This document shows positions 23,691-37,224 of a DNA stretch of 64,000 nt, one piece after another. Under the pieces are notes generated by a model, which was not told where the DNA came from, ran no database searches, and worked only from the letters and a program-made list of their open reading frames with translations. This DNA comes from Linyphia triangularis (taxonomy: Eukaryota > Arthropoda > Arachnida > Araneae > Linyphiidae). Positions within the stretch are counted from its first letter, which is position 1, and each line of letters begins with the position of its first letter. The stretch spans positions 47,070,069 to 47,134,068 of the forward strand of contig OZ021723.1 in the NCBI GenBank assembly GCA_963978545.1, written 5' to 3'. The translations under genes and the position numbers were made by a program.

Positions 23691-24868
23691 AAAAAGAAAT
23701 CCAGTTTGGCGATATTTTTGGCGTCAATTCATACATTTGGGGGAAAAAAAGCAATGACTAATTTTATGATTAGCTTTTCGATAATTTTTACATTATCCTT
23801 TCTTGCAAGTGAAACAGAGTAAAAAAAGTCGTTGATGGGCGATGCTCAATGTAAAAGAACTCTGTGTTAAGGATATTTAAGGATCCCTCCCCTACTTTCC
23901 ACAGTCATTCATGAAAGCAAATTCTTTAATCTTTAATACTCAAATCGAAGTTTTCTTTCAATTTGTACAAAATAATAACATTTATAACATAACATTATGA
24001 AATAAGAACAATTAATCAAATCATTATGTGTAGTCTCTCTATATTAAAAAAAAGTAAGAACGTCTTGTACTGTAATTCAATTTTCAAATTTTCTGGTGCA
24101 CAGACAACTATGAAATTGTAAACATAAGTAGCTTTTGCACTCTTTTAGTTCCAAAAGAAATCAAAATGTTGAATTTTGATTAGGTTTTTTTTTTATTCAA
24201 TTTTAAAATTTTAAAAACTCTTGAACTCATATCTCGAAATCAGCCCGACTCTATAATCAGCCTATCACGGAATTGAGAGCCTCTTACGCCATGGATCTAC
24301 GTCATTGATGTTTTTGTGAATCGGTGTTGTGTTCAAAGGTAGGTTTTATGGAAATATTGGTATATATTATATACTCTTCTATATTGCTTTATAGGTAAGA
24401 ACAATCTGCATTGCTTATGTCCTGGTGTTAGCAAGTTCTTTTCAGTGCGATAAATAATATATCTATTTAGTTGATTTTGAATCGTTTTGAGATGGTTTTC
24501 ATGTAAATTGTGTTGCATTTGTAATTTTGAAATTAGGGTGTGTCTTTTTTTTTTTTTTTTTTTTTTTTTTTGTGGTTAAAGCTGTTTAAATGAAAAAATA
24601 TCTGCTATTGGTAGAAGACATTGTATATTAAAGGCATTGTATTAAGTTTAAATCTGTTTTCCATTGTTTATGTGCTTTTTAGTGTCGGCCAGTGTTTTGA
24701 ATATTCGGAATTTGTGAATCAGTTTGTTGTGATTTGCGTGTGTAAAAAAAAATTGTTGAACTTGGTCGAAAGGAATGTTGTTGTTTTATGGGGGGGGGGG
24801 GGGTCCCTACGAGTTTTTCAGTTAATGTGTATGTTTCTCGAAGTTGGGGGCAGTTAAGGTTTAAGGAG

Positions 24869-25024
<156 letters not shown>

Positions 25025-25789
25025 CGCGATCCCTTGGTTTGCTAAGCGGGCGCGTTCGGGGGTTAGCTAGCAGGAGGCGGAGCCCCCTAGTTTTGATTAA
25101 AAAAACATCTCTCGTTTTGGCCTCTAAATGTGAGTCCTTGTTTACTTAAAAACAATACTGATTTGATAAGTAATTGCATGAAACGTCTATCCTGAGAGCT
25201 ACCCTTTTGTTAAATTCGACAATATAAAATTGAGAATTTTCCTTAATGCGCCAACTATTTGAGTTTCACTTCTTGTCAATTCAAAGTTTAAAGAGTTTTT
25301 TAAACGTTCGATTCAGCCCTCGTGTACTTTAAATGCTCGTGTGATGGTGGTTAATTCACCATATCTAGCACTATTCCAAACTCTCTTTTTAATTCTGACA
25401 GTTAACAAATAATTTTTTTTAAGTAAAAACCGCCACATAACCACGAGAAAATAACATGCCAAGATTAATGAAACTTACGACCAGGCTGAGACGAATCCCC
25501 CCCCCCCCTTTTTTTTTTTTCTATGGAGGACAATTTTGATGTTGGTCCATCTTCTTTAAGTAGTTGGTGTTTTTTATCTTCTTTTCATCTTCCAAAAGGA
25601 GCTTCAAATAATACACACACTTTATCTCTATGTTTCAAAATGGTTAACTTAACATTCCGTTTGGAGTGATTTTTAGAAACGTTCGTTTTTCTACCTCTAA
25701 CGCTCACCCACGCTGATTCTCAAACGGAGTCAATCAGCTCATTGAATTCACAAGGACAGCCGATGTGGAAAATTGCTGAACTGGCTGTC

Positions 25790-26122
25790 TCACTGCACAT
25801 TATCTTGAGGGAAAGACTCTGTTGGGTGGTCGCTGCTGAAATGCGTTTCAGGAACACTCGACTGCACTTCGGAGGAAGATCACCAGTTTGGGTTGATAGG
25901 AGTTTTTTTTTTTTCTCTCTCTGGTGAATTGAGTATTGAGGCAACCAGTTTGCTATTTATCGGATTTTTTTATACTTACCTTAATAATTGGATCTTCATT
26001 TTAGAAAATTGTAAAATGTATCATTTTAGTTTTGAAGTAATAAATTTAGATGCAGCCCGGCTATACTGGCTGTACGCCACGTAAATTTAGATGCAGCCCG
26101 GCTATACTGGTTGTACCCTACA
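25790..26122 (+). repeat. Dispersed repeat family B, copy 1
   Basis: Blocks GGAAAGACTCTGTTG, GGAACACTCGACTGC, GATCACCAGT, GAATTGAGTATTGAGGCAAC and AATTTAGATGCAGCCCGGCT recur in the same order, inverted, at about 36275-36600. Near its right end a 41-bp unit is duplicated in tandem (26041-26081 and 26082-26122, one clear substitution plus a diverged end). The right terminus continues into CAAGCCGCCACTG; read from the other strand it starts CAGTGGCGGC, hAT-like but without a demonstrated TSD. Confidence 0.7.
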
Positions 26123-26164
26123 AGCCGCCACTGCCACTATCAGCTTTATTTGGCCACTTCTACA

Positions 26165-27610
26165 TTGTTGATATTTCTACCTTGATAAGAAAAACTGTAC
26201 AAAAAATTTAGAGAAAAAAATAATATCTACCGAAATAATATCTCCAAAGTTTGGAGTAACGACAAAAAATAACTATTTTTCCTAATTTTTTTTAATTTTT
26301 AAACGTTATATATTTGAATGTCAATAGTTTGCAATGTGTAGTGAAAGGATAGCACAGGAAATCATTTCGTACAAAATCATTGCCGAAACCAAAATTTTTG
26401 GGTGAGGGAAGGAAGCATTTCGTTCAATAACCGAGTTTAGGTGGTATCGAGACATTCGAATTGGCTCATATATGATCTTAGGTCCTTCAGAAAATTAACT
26501 TTTTTTTTTTTAAAATTCGAAATCAATGTTTCATGTAACAATTTAAAATAAAGAATACCACTTGCTTGAGCTCATCCGATAGTTTACATTTACTCACATA
26601 TAGTCTAAGTACTCTGTTTTCTGTTGTTAGCTATCTGAAGTGTGAAAGGGGATGATTAGGTTTGCGAGCTGCCAAGTACTTTCATCTCAACTTGAGGGAA
26701 TTGAATATTCAGCACATAAAAAATCGATCAGGGGAAATTTTTGACAGTTCTTCCATTTTTTATCTGTGTTTCCACGGAAAGATTATGGTCTTGTTGTAGT
26801 ACTATCTACGTGTTTAAATAGACGTCTGAATTGTAGTTCATTGAAGTATAAGAGGCATATATCCCATTGTAGTGGTCCCCCAACGTGCAATTTGATCCGT
26901 CAGATTATTTCCGTCCAGTATTAATGGCACTTCCAACCGAAGCCCTGTGCGCTATGATCCAATGAATAAGCAAGTAAGTTTGTGAGCTTCAAAGGAACAG
27001 AAGGCGCCAACGAGAAAGGACACCCAGATTGAAACCCGCCGAAACACAGTTTTTATCAATGTTTCAACGGTTATACGGAAACAAATATTATTGAATAACT
27101 ACTAATTTGATTTTTTTCCAACTTCTATCTACTTCATTCCACACAATACAAACTAATGTACCTTGATAATTTAGTGATTGGTGTATTCTACAAATTGATG
27201 GAAAAAAGGTGTTTTTTGTATTTATTCAAAACTTTGAAGTGAATGCTTGTAGTAAATAAAATAATTTTAACAAAAATATGTAAGAAATAACTTTAGTATC
27301 CATTTTATAGAAAAATAATTTTTTTTAACAAAAAAATATTTTTTTGTATTTTTGAATATTTTTAATTGCTTATAAATGTTTTTAAAATGTGTAGAATAGT
27401 GTTTTCCTGTCTTATACCACCCTATCACTACACATTGCAAACTATTGCCATTTAAATATATTTAGTTTAGAGATTTAAAGAAACTTAGGAAAAATAGTTA
27501 TTTTTTTGTATTTTCTCCAGACTCTTACAGAATGCGCAATCTGCAGATATTATTATTATTATTTTAATTTTTTTTTACAGTTTGTCTTGTCACGATATGT
27601 AACAACTTTT
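26165..27610. mobile_element. Element of about 1.45 kb with long inverted arms
   Basis: The left arm (about 26165-26370) and right arm (about 27400-27610) are inverted copies. Shared words include AATAGTTTGCAATGTGTAGTG, cited here as AATAGTTTGCAATGTGTAG on the left and its complement CTACACATTGCAAACTATT on the right, and AAAAAATAACTATTTTTCCT with its complement. AATAATATCT and AAACTGTA blocks lie further out in both arms. The interior of about 1 kb has no open frame of note. The arms are clearly diverged, so this is an old non-autonomous DNA transposon or foldback element. Its ends and TSD are not resolved. Confidence 0.65.
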
Positions 27611-30020
27611 TTCACTTTATGCGTTTCAAAAATAAAATAATTTTTTTTTTTTTTCGAACCATACCTTAATATATGTATGTATGTTTTGGTTGGGTGTGTC
27701 TAGGAGGATGTATTGTGGTCAATAACGAGTCAGTTTTGCCTTTTAACTGTGTTAATTAAAGCATTTTAAGTTGTTTCAAGAGAGGTTGTTAGGCCTTTAA
27801 TAAAGTCTCGCGTGCATTCTCAGATCCGGAAGTCAGTCACCTAGCAATCCGCCTTCGTTAATCTCTCCTTGAATCTGAAGTTCTCTTACCATATGTGCTG
27901 TCGTTTATATCCCTTGGCGACGCTATATACTAGAAGTTTTGACAATACATGGTCAATACACGATAAAGTATGTATTTTTTAAACCTTGAATTCAGCAATT
28001 TTAATCACATCAATGTGAAAATGCAAACTGAGGCAACATTAAATCTACCCAACGCTATGGATATTATATGCCTCGTGTCAATAATTTCCAGAAATTGTGC
28101 CAAGTAAATTTAGTTGAGTAATATTTTTATTAGTATTCTATTATCAATCCAAACAAGGGAATACAATTTAAATAAAGTATGGTAAATAATAATTTTTTCC
28201 ATAAAAATAAATATTATAGTCATCCTTATTCCACATAAGTTATATTAGTAGTGAATATGACTTAGTAGTATATGAGGATTTTGAAAAATATGCTTGTGTA
28301 TTTTTAACTTGGGCAAAGTTTTGAAAAGTAACAATTTTCTAAAAGTATACATTTAAGTAACCATGTGCTAATAACAATTTGGTGATGTCCTAGTATTCTA
28401 TGCACTAAAATCAAGAAATGTTTTTGATATTTTTTAAAACCAACATTTTTTAAGTTACAAACAAAAGAATAAACTGTGAAGTTAACGACAGGCTTACTGG
28501 TACCTATATGCTTTGGTGGAAGCATTTAACAAAATAATACAAGTTAACAGAAAAATTTAATCCTTAAAATATAAAGAATAACAAATGGTGATCACTTACC
28601 TAGTTTTATATATTCGGACTTTTTTCAGCAGATAATTGAAATGCCGTTTAAAGTAGTAAAAGAATAGAATGCAAAGAAATTCACCATTCAATAGCAATAG
28701 CTAACTGCGAAGCAAAGAAGTGAATGTTTGTTTGGGGCTCCAACAGTTATGGCATGGGCCTCGTCTCGTGACGTCACCCAGAAAAATAAGACGATGGCTC
28801 GGCAGCATAAAAAAACAGAATTCTTAAAAATAGGTATCACATGCCTAGATTGCTCCAAAATTAATTTTTTAGTTATAAAAACCCCTAATCCCCCCCCCCC
28901 CTCCCTCCAAAAAAGAAAATAAATAAATAAAAAAAAAAAATTTAAAAAAAATACACTCTTCATTGCTAAATATTTTTATGGACTCTTTTGATTATTCATT
29001 TTCATGACAAATGAAACGTTTTTGCCAAGTTTCATCAACGGACCAATTTTTTTTTTAAATGCCATATTTTATCTGTACTGTCATTATAGATGTGTCTTTT
29101 GATGTACTGTTACAATTTCTAAGTATAATTGGTTGTTCGGCTTGTTAATTAAGGATTTGTTTTGTACGCCAAACATTCATACAGTAATTGTTTAAAAAAA
29201 ATCCTACCCTGGCGTAATGATCTCTATTCATTCATGGTTTTTGATAAACACCATGGCCCTGAATTTATTAAATCTTATTATTTTTTTACTTTCTGAACCT
29301 TCTTCATAGGTATTTTAGCAATTGAAGATGATTTTTCGTTAATTATTGTTGCTTAGTTGAAAATGAAAGGAGGGAAATATTTTGAATAACATAGTTGATA
29401 TTTGAATGAAGATATTAAATTATTGAAAGTAAGATTATTGTTTTTGTATCTAATATATTCGGTAATAATGAATCCGTTTTACTATCAATATAATTCTAAC
29501 CCAACTTCATAATTCTTGAAATATCACATACGTAATTTAAAAATAATTCTCCAAATAATTTATGCGACTTAATTAGTTTTCTACATAGTTCCATTATCTG
29601 TTTATTAATGATATGTTGTGAAAATCACATTTTAAATTTTGAAGGATATGAAAACTTTGATTGAGAGAAAATGTCATAATTTATCACTTTAATGATTCTC
29701 GTTTACATTAATTTTTTTATTAAACTAAATGTTCTCGATAGTAAAATGAATTTCACATATCTTTATATCTGCAAATGTATAAACTAAATTTGTTTCTTTT
29801 AATGTTTAGTTCTTTCAGAAAATATCCGACATACGCTTATACTACTTTACTTTAGCATATCCCAAATGGATAAACTACAATTCATTATAGTCAAATAAAT
29901 ATGCTACAGTCATAACTGTTTACGATACTCAAAAGGCAAGCATCTATTTTATTACAAACGTCCCATTCTTATCACTTGAAAAACATTATTTTAGCACTAC
30001 GCCCCAACTTCATTAACATC
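27611..30020. other. Intergenic, AT-rich
   Basis: No gene was recognised. It holds a stretch at about 27760-27940 with an AATAAAGTCTCGCG context that could be an LTR fragment, a perfect TGACGTCA palindrome at about 28769, and a C12 run at 28890-28901. Confidence 0.5.
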
Positions 30021-30029
30021 GCCCACAAA

Positions 30030-31080
30030 CTCTGTTGATAAACCTTCTCTGGCAGTTTATACCCAATCGCGATTATCAGAAATCTCGAACTGTGAGGAGT
30101 TTTTTTCTTCTCTAAAAGGAGACAACTTCTGCCAAAGAGTAAAAGTACAGCGGCTGATCGCCCTGGAATAATAAAGGTCGGGAGAAAGTTTTAAGTTATT
30201 ATTTGTTTAAAATTAAAATCCCCTTCGGAATTCGTATTTTTGAGTCTATTCCGTGATTTATGGAGCGGCCCAGCTCGACTCTATATCTTCACACGCCGAC
30301 GCGGCACGCTTCAATTAAAATAGCTAAAATTGTTGATAAACTCCATTATTTCTCCACGTCAGAAATAGTCCCATACATCATTTCCGGGTGAAATGCATCG
30401 CCACTTTTATTTATACATGCCAAGCGAGCACCCCCTTCCCCCATCCTCCCACCCTCTCTCAGTACGCAATTGCGATCTATAAATTTTCTTTCAACGGCGT
30501 AATTTATTTTTGATTGTAATTAATATGCATTTTGTTCCGCTTATACGCCGGCAATCTCGCACATCGCCGCGCACGCAACAACAAATAAAGACGGCGATAA
30601 CAACAACGCAGAAAAAGAGAGGGGGGGGGGTCTTTATATACGCCCTTGTGCGCCCCGGATAAAAGTTGGAACAACTCTGGTGGGGCCATTTTAATGCTTT
30701 GTTTAATTGAAATAGCTTGAAACCGTAGACAAGCAAATATATTTTTATTGTCCCCCGCCGAATAACTTCTTCAAGAGTCGCAACCTGCTTTTATTCGGGA
30801 ATGCAGGCCCGCGATAGTAATATTAATAACGGCCGACATTATTTCACTTTGGAGCATGATTCGGTATCGCGAAACAAGCATTGTATGGCGAATGGCCTTG
30901 ACAGCAAATTAATTCTGCGGATTCTCCCTCCTTGCATTAACAACCCCCACTTTCTTTTTATTTGTATTATCCTCCTTTCTCTGTCCTTTTTTATTTCCGC
31001 TTGCGTGTTAATTGCGGCTCTGTGCGAAAGGTGGTGCAAGTCTTCGTTTCTCTTTGTGTTGTCGTAAGGATGGTAACTGC
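30030..31080. promoter_or_regulatory. Candidate conserved non-coding regulatory block
   Basis: This block is visibly GC-richer and higher in complexity than its surroundings, yet its open frames (for example 30491-30736 minus and 30801-31067 plus) overlap on both strands and resemble no protein. It contains clustered homeodomain-like and POU-like sites, for example TTGTAATTAATATGCATTTT at about 30516-30535, and TTTAATTGAAATAGCTT at about 30703-30719. Such high-complexity islands in AT-rich deserts are often conserved enhancers near developmental genes. This is inference from composition only. Confidence 0.3.
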
Positions 31081-32535
31081 GTACTTACTATACATTGGAG
31101 TGGTCACAGTGAGTCACAACAAAAACTTTGATTTGACTTATTGACTCATAGCGTCGAATAAAATTTGGCATATTCCCCCCCCCCCCCCTTCTTTAATATT
31201 TTTTTTTTTATGCTTTCCTATAATTTTCAAATTGGTGTCGGTTGATCTGGAACTCCTTTCTCAGACCCTCTGCTTATTTTAGGAAGCAAAAACAAGAATG
31301 GGGATTTAAAAACTCACTGAAAGTCGGAATGATTGTAAATACTTCATATAAAGGTTGTTTTCTTGCAGAAAAGTTTAAATAATAATAATAAAAAATATTC
31401 TAAAACCTTTAGTGTTTTCATTACAGTAGGAATAAAACAAAACAAGTTCACTATAACTAATGTCCTGTCAAAAGTCCGTAAACAGGATTGTTTTTCGGGG
31501 TATGGAAGGGGGGGGGGGGTATGGTCAAAGATTTAATTAACGACATAAAGCAGACTTATTCCTTTTTCATTTGTATTTTTTTTTCTGAATCAAGAGACTC
31601 AAACATACATCTATGACCTGAATAATTTAAATGTAAATACACATAATAAGTTATACAAAAAAGGAGAAGTGATTAAACGAGATTTCCTTTCAATTTCAGA
31701 GGGGGGTCACGTCGGTATCCCCCCCTGTCTGCTGCCCTGCGGTCCTGTATACGAAAGGCTTGACTTATGGTAAGGGTAGCTTGATGTCTCCATGTGAAAT
31801 AGTTTAAAGCTGTAAGATGAGTAAGGATGGCCAATTGTATACGTACCTATACAATGTGGCTGTTATTAAACTAACACTCTTTAGTCTGATGCCGCAGACA
31901 GAAATCAACTTCGAAAAAATTGCATGACAATGGGGGAATGGAGACCATGGGGAAATAAATTATAAAAAAAAAATGTCCAAGTATTCGCAAAATTTTCACA
32001 CTTACCTAATCTAAACTTTTTAACAAATTTGAATTAATTAATGATAAAGCTTCTTTTAAATCGCTTATATGTCTTTGTTTATTTCAAGGTGAATAAAGTT
32101 CTTTTTTTCTAGAAGCTATTCTAGCTTGAAAGAAAAATATCTTCACGAAGTATGAAATTTTTTACTTTAGCGACTTGTAAAATTACATTAGTTGTAGTTT
32201 TACCTAAAACTGTAATATTTTAAATACGTAAACGTTTTAATAAATACATTTTATTGGAATGAACTGAAATCCTATACATTTTTTAATTAAAAATTAATTG
32301 TTTTAATTACGTTCAATTTAAAGTCCACATCATTTAATGGTCCATCGAATTATTTCATTTGATAATGTCCAGTTTATTTTTTATTTGGTATCACTCTGTT
32401 CACAAAGTAATTTCGAAGCATAAAATACAAATCTACTGTTTTACAAATTGGAAATTAAATAAAAATCTTTAAAAAAAAAAAAAAAATGGAGATCAGAAAG
32501 GAAACGTTGGAGATATCTAAGAACAATATCGTAAT

Positions 32536-32568
<33 letters not shown>

Positions 32569-35500
32569 AATTTACAGATATTTTTTAACGACTTAAGAAA
32601 ACTCTGTCCAGTTGATAAGAAACTGATTCTTCTTTAAGCCAAATCGCAAAACACTCTGCAATTTCTTTCCACTCCCGCTAAATCTCGCATTAATTCACAG
32701 TTTGTGCATTCCTTGTTTTTTAAAATAAAATTAAACCTCTCCTTCCCGTCGTATTTAATGAACCCTTGCAGCATCGTATTAAGTACGATTGTTCGCCTAA
32801 AAGAAATCAAAACAAACACAGTCACGAAAGTTACGCTCCTGATAAGTAAGCACTTTTAATTTTCCCTCCCCCCACTCCATTCTAGGGAGAAAGAGAGCAC
32901 AACAAAGAAAAATTATTTAAAAAAATATCGACTAGATGTTATTCATCAAGGACATTAAATTACAACGTTGCGTATATAGCACTTATTATAATTTTTTTAT
33001 TTACTCATTTATTACTTTGTGGAACGAACACTCGAATTCGAGGTGGGAATTTTTTTTATGGCTGATTATAAAATGCTTCATGGAGCAAAATTATTTCCAT
33101 ACTAAACACCCCCCCCCCCCCCATACACACACTTGCTCTTATTGGGAAACAAATGATTCATGTGTAGGTGTGTGTAAACTGTAAGTTCGACGTTTTGCAG
33201 AAGAAACAAAAACAGTAATTGAATGTTAGCGTGTGTTTGCACATTAGCCACACTCGGAATAACACGAAGAGGACCTCTTCTTAATGGGGAGGTCTTTTAA
33301 AAGGATGGAGGGAGAGAGATTTTTTTTACGCCATTTTTGATCTTTCCCTTTTCTTTTGTTGCGCATTTGACTTTCCTGAGAACTATAACAGCAGTTGAAG
33401 ATGTTAGCGATCTCACGGATGATAAGGGGGGGGGGGGGGGAGAGAGAGGGTGTATATCGTTCCCCCTCATTTAATTTCCTTTTTTTTTCTTACGATCGTC
33501 CGAATATTTATTCTTGTTCTAGTGGTCCTTCAACTGAGTATTAATACTTGAAGAATTGAAATCGAGTGCGTTCGAGATACTATCGAATGTATTTTTTCCT
33601 CCCTTCGTGTATTTTATTTTTTCACCTTTTGCAGAAGCATTAGGCCCCCATTAAGAAGTGGTTGGTAAACAATTCTATTGTTTGCCGTTGCCCAACGATT
33701 GGATGGGTTTTTTGTGTGAAGTCACAATTTGTACGAAAAGTGGTAGCAATGGAAGTGAATGTGCTCAGAGGCTTATATCAGTGCATTCTGTAACTATCAA
33801 TAGTATCAAATAGATATCTGCACTGATCCTAATACGTTGTCGAAAAGTAACACCTAAGCGCTAAAACTTCTGAAGTGAAAAATATTTTACTCGAGTTTTG
33901 GCTATGCACAGTCAATGGTCTACAATACAACAGTTAGCCTCATAGGCCCATATAGGTTTTTACAATATGAGAGACTAATCTTTCTTACAGTAAAAAAAGT
34001 TTAATTTTTAATAAGTAAAGGAATTCTCAAAGAATTGCTTGCAATCCTGTAGGTATGTAAGGTTATTTTGCCTGTGGGTTGTATACTTGTATGCTATTTT
34101 TTTCCAGATACTATTTGCATAAACTTTACATTTATGAAGCAATATTTATTTAAATTCTAATTCGGTACTCAATTGTTTTTATTCCTATTTATCTATTCAT
34201 TTCTTAATTTGGTTTCTTTAATTTACTGAAAATTTATACAATTTATTTAAAATAAAGTTTAAAAGCTTGTAGGTAGACCGAATCGATATGGAATATTTCT
34301 TAAGATCTTTTTCATTCCGCATTTTCGAGCAATCATCAATTAAATTATTGATGCTTGTATTTCGCAATGACCTAATAATACCAGAAATCTAAAGAGGATA
34401 TGCGTGTATTTCATTCAATTACATTTCGAAACAATTCGCTGAAATGGAACCTAAAAGATTAAGTATTTCACGCAACTTATTGTCGTTCTTTTAATGTCAT
34501 TGTCGCAAACATGGGCAATAAACGATACAAAAGCTAATAACAAAACTTTCCATTGAAGCTTGTCAAGTGTAAGAGCTCCCCCATCATTTTCGAGAAACAA
34601 TACCTTAATGATGGAGATTATGCTGTTTGATTCTGACGTATATCAAGAGTTCATCGTTCAAATATTCGTAGAACGATTTTCCATATTTCGAAACTTAATT
34701 GAATGTTTTCTGGAGGAGTATTTCCTCAAAGAAGGCAGTGGGTACTGATATTAAGCTACTTAATGAACTAGGAAATAGGGAGAGGAAATACATTTGAATT
34801 TTGATTGCAGTAAATTTGTCATTTATTATTAGGAGCGTGGTGTATTTTTCCAGCAGGATGGAAAAACATGTTTTTGTTGTGACTGTTTCAGTGTATCTGG
34901 CCTGGGATTGTGAGGTCAATGGTAAGGTATTTTTGTAAGACAATTGTTTTGGATTTTATATGCAGGAAGGTTAAAACAGACATGATGATTTACTCGATAT
35001 TTCGGAATATTTTAGGTGTTAAGTGAAACGACGCATGAATCCATTAATGGAGTTGGAGTTTTAATAAGGTTGCTTTAAGTGAAATAGACATACCGTAAAA
35101 CTTTACGAACGGAAGCACACGGATGTATAAAAGCAATTTTGCAGAAAAGTTTGTTACGGCTTATAACTTAATCCTATTCAATGTTTGTTTGTTTTTAAAT
35201 CTATTTAATTGCTTTTACACGGAAATCAAAATTATTCACTATTGGACCCGAAATCTTGCAAATTCTGAGATCACAGGTATTAAATACAGAATCCTCTGTC
35301 ATCACTCATAAGAGTACCATCCACTATAGCACGTTGTTGAAAGGTATTCTGGCTCGCCTTCGCTCAAACCCTAATCTCTTTGAATATGTAAGTATTTTTT
35401 TAAAACAATTTTCAGCTAATTTATTAAGATTTCTTGATTAAATGTAATCTTTTGTTAGGGTAATAGAAGCATTGCTTTATTCTTCGATTTAGGAATCGGA

Positions 35501-36260
35501 CAAAGCCCAAACGGCAATATGAGAGGTTCACTACGATTTCCTCATGTTCTAGATATTTGCATCGTCATTGAGAAGTAACTATGAAGAATTATGAAAAGTT
35601 CATTGAGTACAATTTTTTTTCTATAAATAACAAAATTATTTACTTTGTTTTTTCCTCTTTATTAGTACTTTATGTGCTATTACTATTTTATGTGATATTA
35701 TTTTTTATATGCTATCTTACCTTAATACATTTCCAATCATTTCTTTCTACTGATTTGGTATGGCCAACATTTTCGTTTTAAAACTAAATTTTAATCACAG
35801 AGTTCTAGTGATTTAGCAATGCCAATTATTATTTTCAAAAACTGATTATATTTATTTTGATATTAATATTTTATGGTGTACCATTTAAAATAATAAATAT
35901 CTATTTAAGAATATAACTGTTTGTAAAGTTTAATTAAAAAGAAGCCAATTTTCTTTTTTGTTCTTTAAATAAACCTTTTTTACTTTCAATTACTCATATG
36001 TGTACGTAGAGTATTAGGGAGCGTTTTATTTTCGAAGGTGTTAATTTTTTAAGGGACACCCCCTCATTTTGTTTCATTTGATGAGAAAAAATTCACAATT
36101 TTTTTTTATTAAAATCAAATGATATGTAGAGGTTGCTACCAGATTTTCAAAATCTGGCAAATGTTGTATTAAGCAAGCATTGCAATTAATTTGTTTCATG
36201 TATTTACTAGAATATTTTATTGTTCAGCCAGTAGTTATTAAATCATTATATGTACAGCGG
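31081..36260. other. Intergenic, no gene recognised
   Basis: AT-rich sequence with long homopolymers (C14 at 31175-31188, G12 at 31508-31519, T28 at 32537-32564, C14 at 33109-33122, G15 at 33426-33440). Less AT-rich patches at about 32600-32830 and 33230-33760 resemble the 30-kb block and may also be regulatory. The small open frames show no protein-family signature. Confidence 0.5.
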
Positions 36261-36274
36261 CGTACATACGTACA

Positions 36275-36600
36275 CTACAGCCAGTACAGCCGGGCTGCAT
36301 CTAAATTTATTAATTCAAAACTAAAATTATATATTTTATAATTTTCTAAAATGAAGATCCAATTTCTTCAGTAGGTGTTAAAAAAATCCAATAAATAGTA
36401 AACTCGTTGCCTCAATACTCAATTCGGAAGGGGGGGGGGGGGGAATGCTTCCAATCAACCTATACTGGTGATCTTTCTCCGAAGGGCAGCCGAGTGTCCC
36501 TGGAACAGAGTTTCGGCTGTGACGACGCGTTGGCATGGTAACCGATAGAACACAACAGAACCTTTCCCTCCACGAAATATATAGGGTGTTTGCCAGTGAA
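36275..36600 (-). repeat. Dispersed repeat family B, copy 2 (inverted)
   Basis: The reverse complement matches the 25790-26122 copy in order: AGCCGGGCTGCATCTAAATT, TTGCCTCAATACTCAATTC, CTGGTGATC, CCGAGTGTCCCTGG and GAACCTTTCCCTC. A G14 run (36430-36443) replaces the T-rich stretch found at the same point of copy 1. It starts near CAGCGGCGTACATAC at about 36256. Confidence 0.7.
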
Positions 36601-37043
36601 CACTTTTCGACCATCGGCAGACCCTGAACTGATTGGGCAATGGAGATTTTTCTTCTTTTTTTTCACATTTGTATAATTAAAAGTGAAAAAACTTGATTTT
36701 TTCCATGATAGTGGTGTGGTAATTTCAATTGCCGGTAGCAACCCCTAAATCTTAGTTAAATCACTCAAATTTTTTACACATGTGCTTTCTTGCCAAAAGG
36801 AATCATTTGAAAGAATGTCCCGTTAAAAATTTAAAAATTAGTTTTGTAGTGGTAAATAAGACGCACCCTAAAGTACTAAAGTATATGTATATCCCCCCAA
36901 AAAACACTTTTGAAAAGTAGAAGAACCACCAACCTCAAAAACACAAAAAACTTTCTTACAATAAAAAAATCATAAACATGATGAAAATTTTCAGCCACAA
37001 ACACAGTGATATAAAAAAATGGCCAACCTCTGATTAGAACTCT

Positions 37044-37224
37044 GCCGACCAAACGGTATAGTGGTTAGCGTGCTGGCTTCTAGACCGCGAGGTTGAGGGT
37101 TCGAGTCCCGTGTAGGCATGGGTGTTTGTAAATGTATGTTGGTTTGTTAAATGACGAAATGTTTCGGCGCATTATAGCCCTCGTGTTGCTGACGGCGCCA
37201 GATAATCTGAATACAACCAACCAA
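37044..37224 (+). mobile_element. tRNA-derived SINE (left-arm copy)
   Basis: This 181-bp element is bounded by the 14-bp direct repeat CTGATTAGAACTCT (37030-37043 and 37225-37238). Its head has pol III promoter boxes: TATAGTGGTTAGCGTG (A-box-like) and GGGTTCGAGTCCCG (perfect B box). The anticodon-arm region GGCTTCTAGACC does not make a clean 5-bp stem, and the acceptor pairing is only partial (GCC/GGC), so this is a tRNA-like head rather than a tRNA gene. The body contains GGCGCATTATAGCCCTCGTG and GGCGCCAGATAATCTGAATA and ends in ACAACCAACCAA. Confidence 0.9.

Noticed and set aside
37044..37118. Functional tRNA gene
   Set aside because: A and B boxes are good, but the anticodon stem and most of the acceptor stem do not pair, and it is joined to a SINE body with TSDs.
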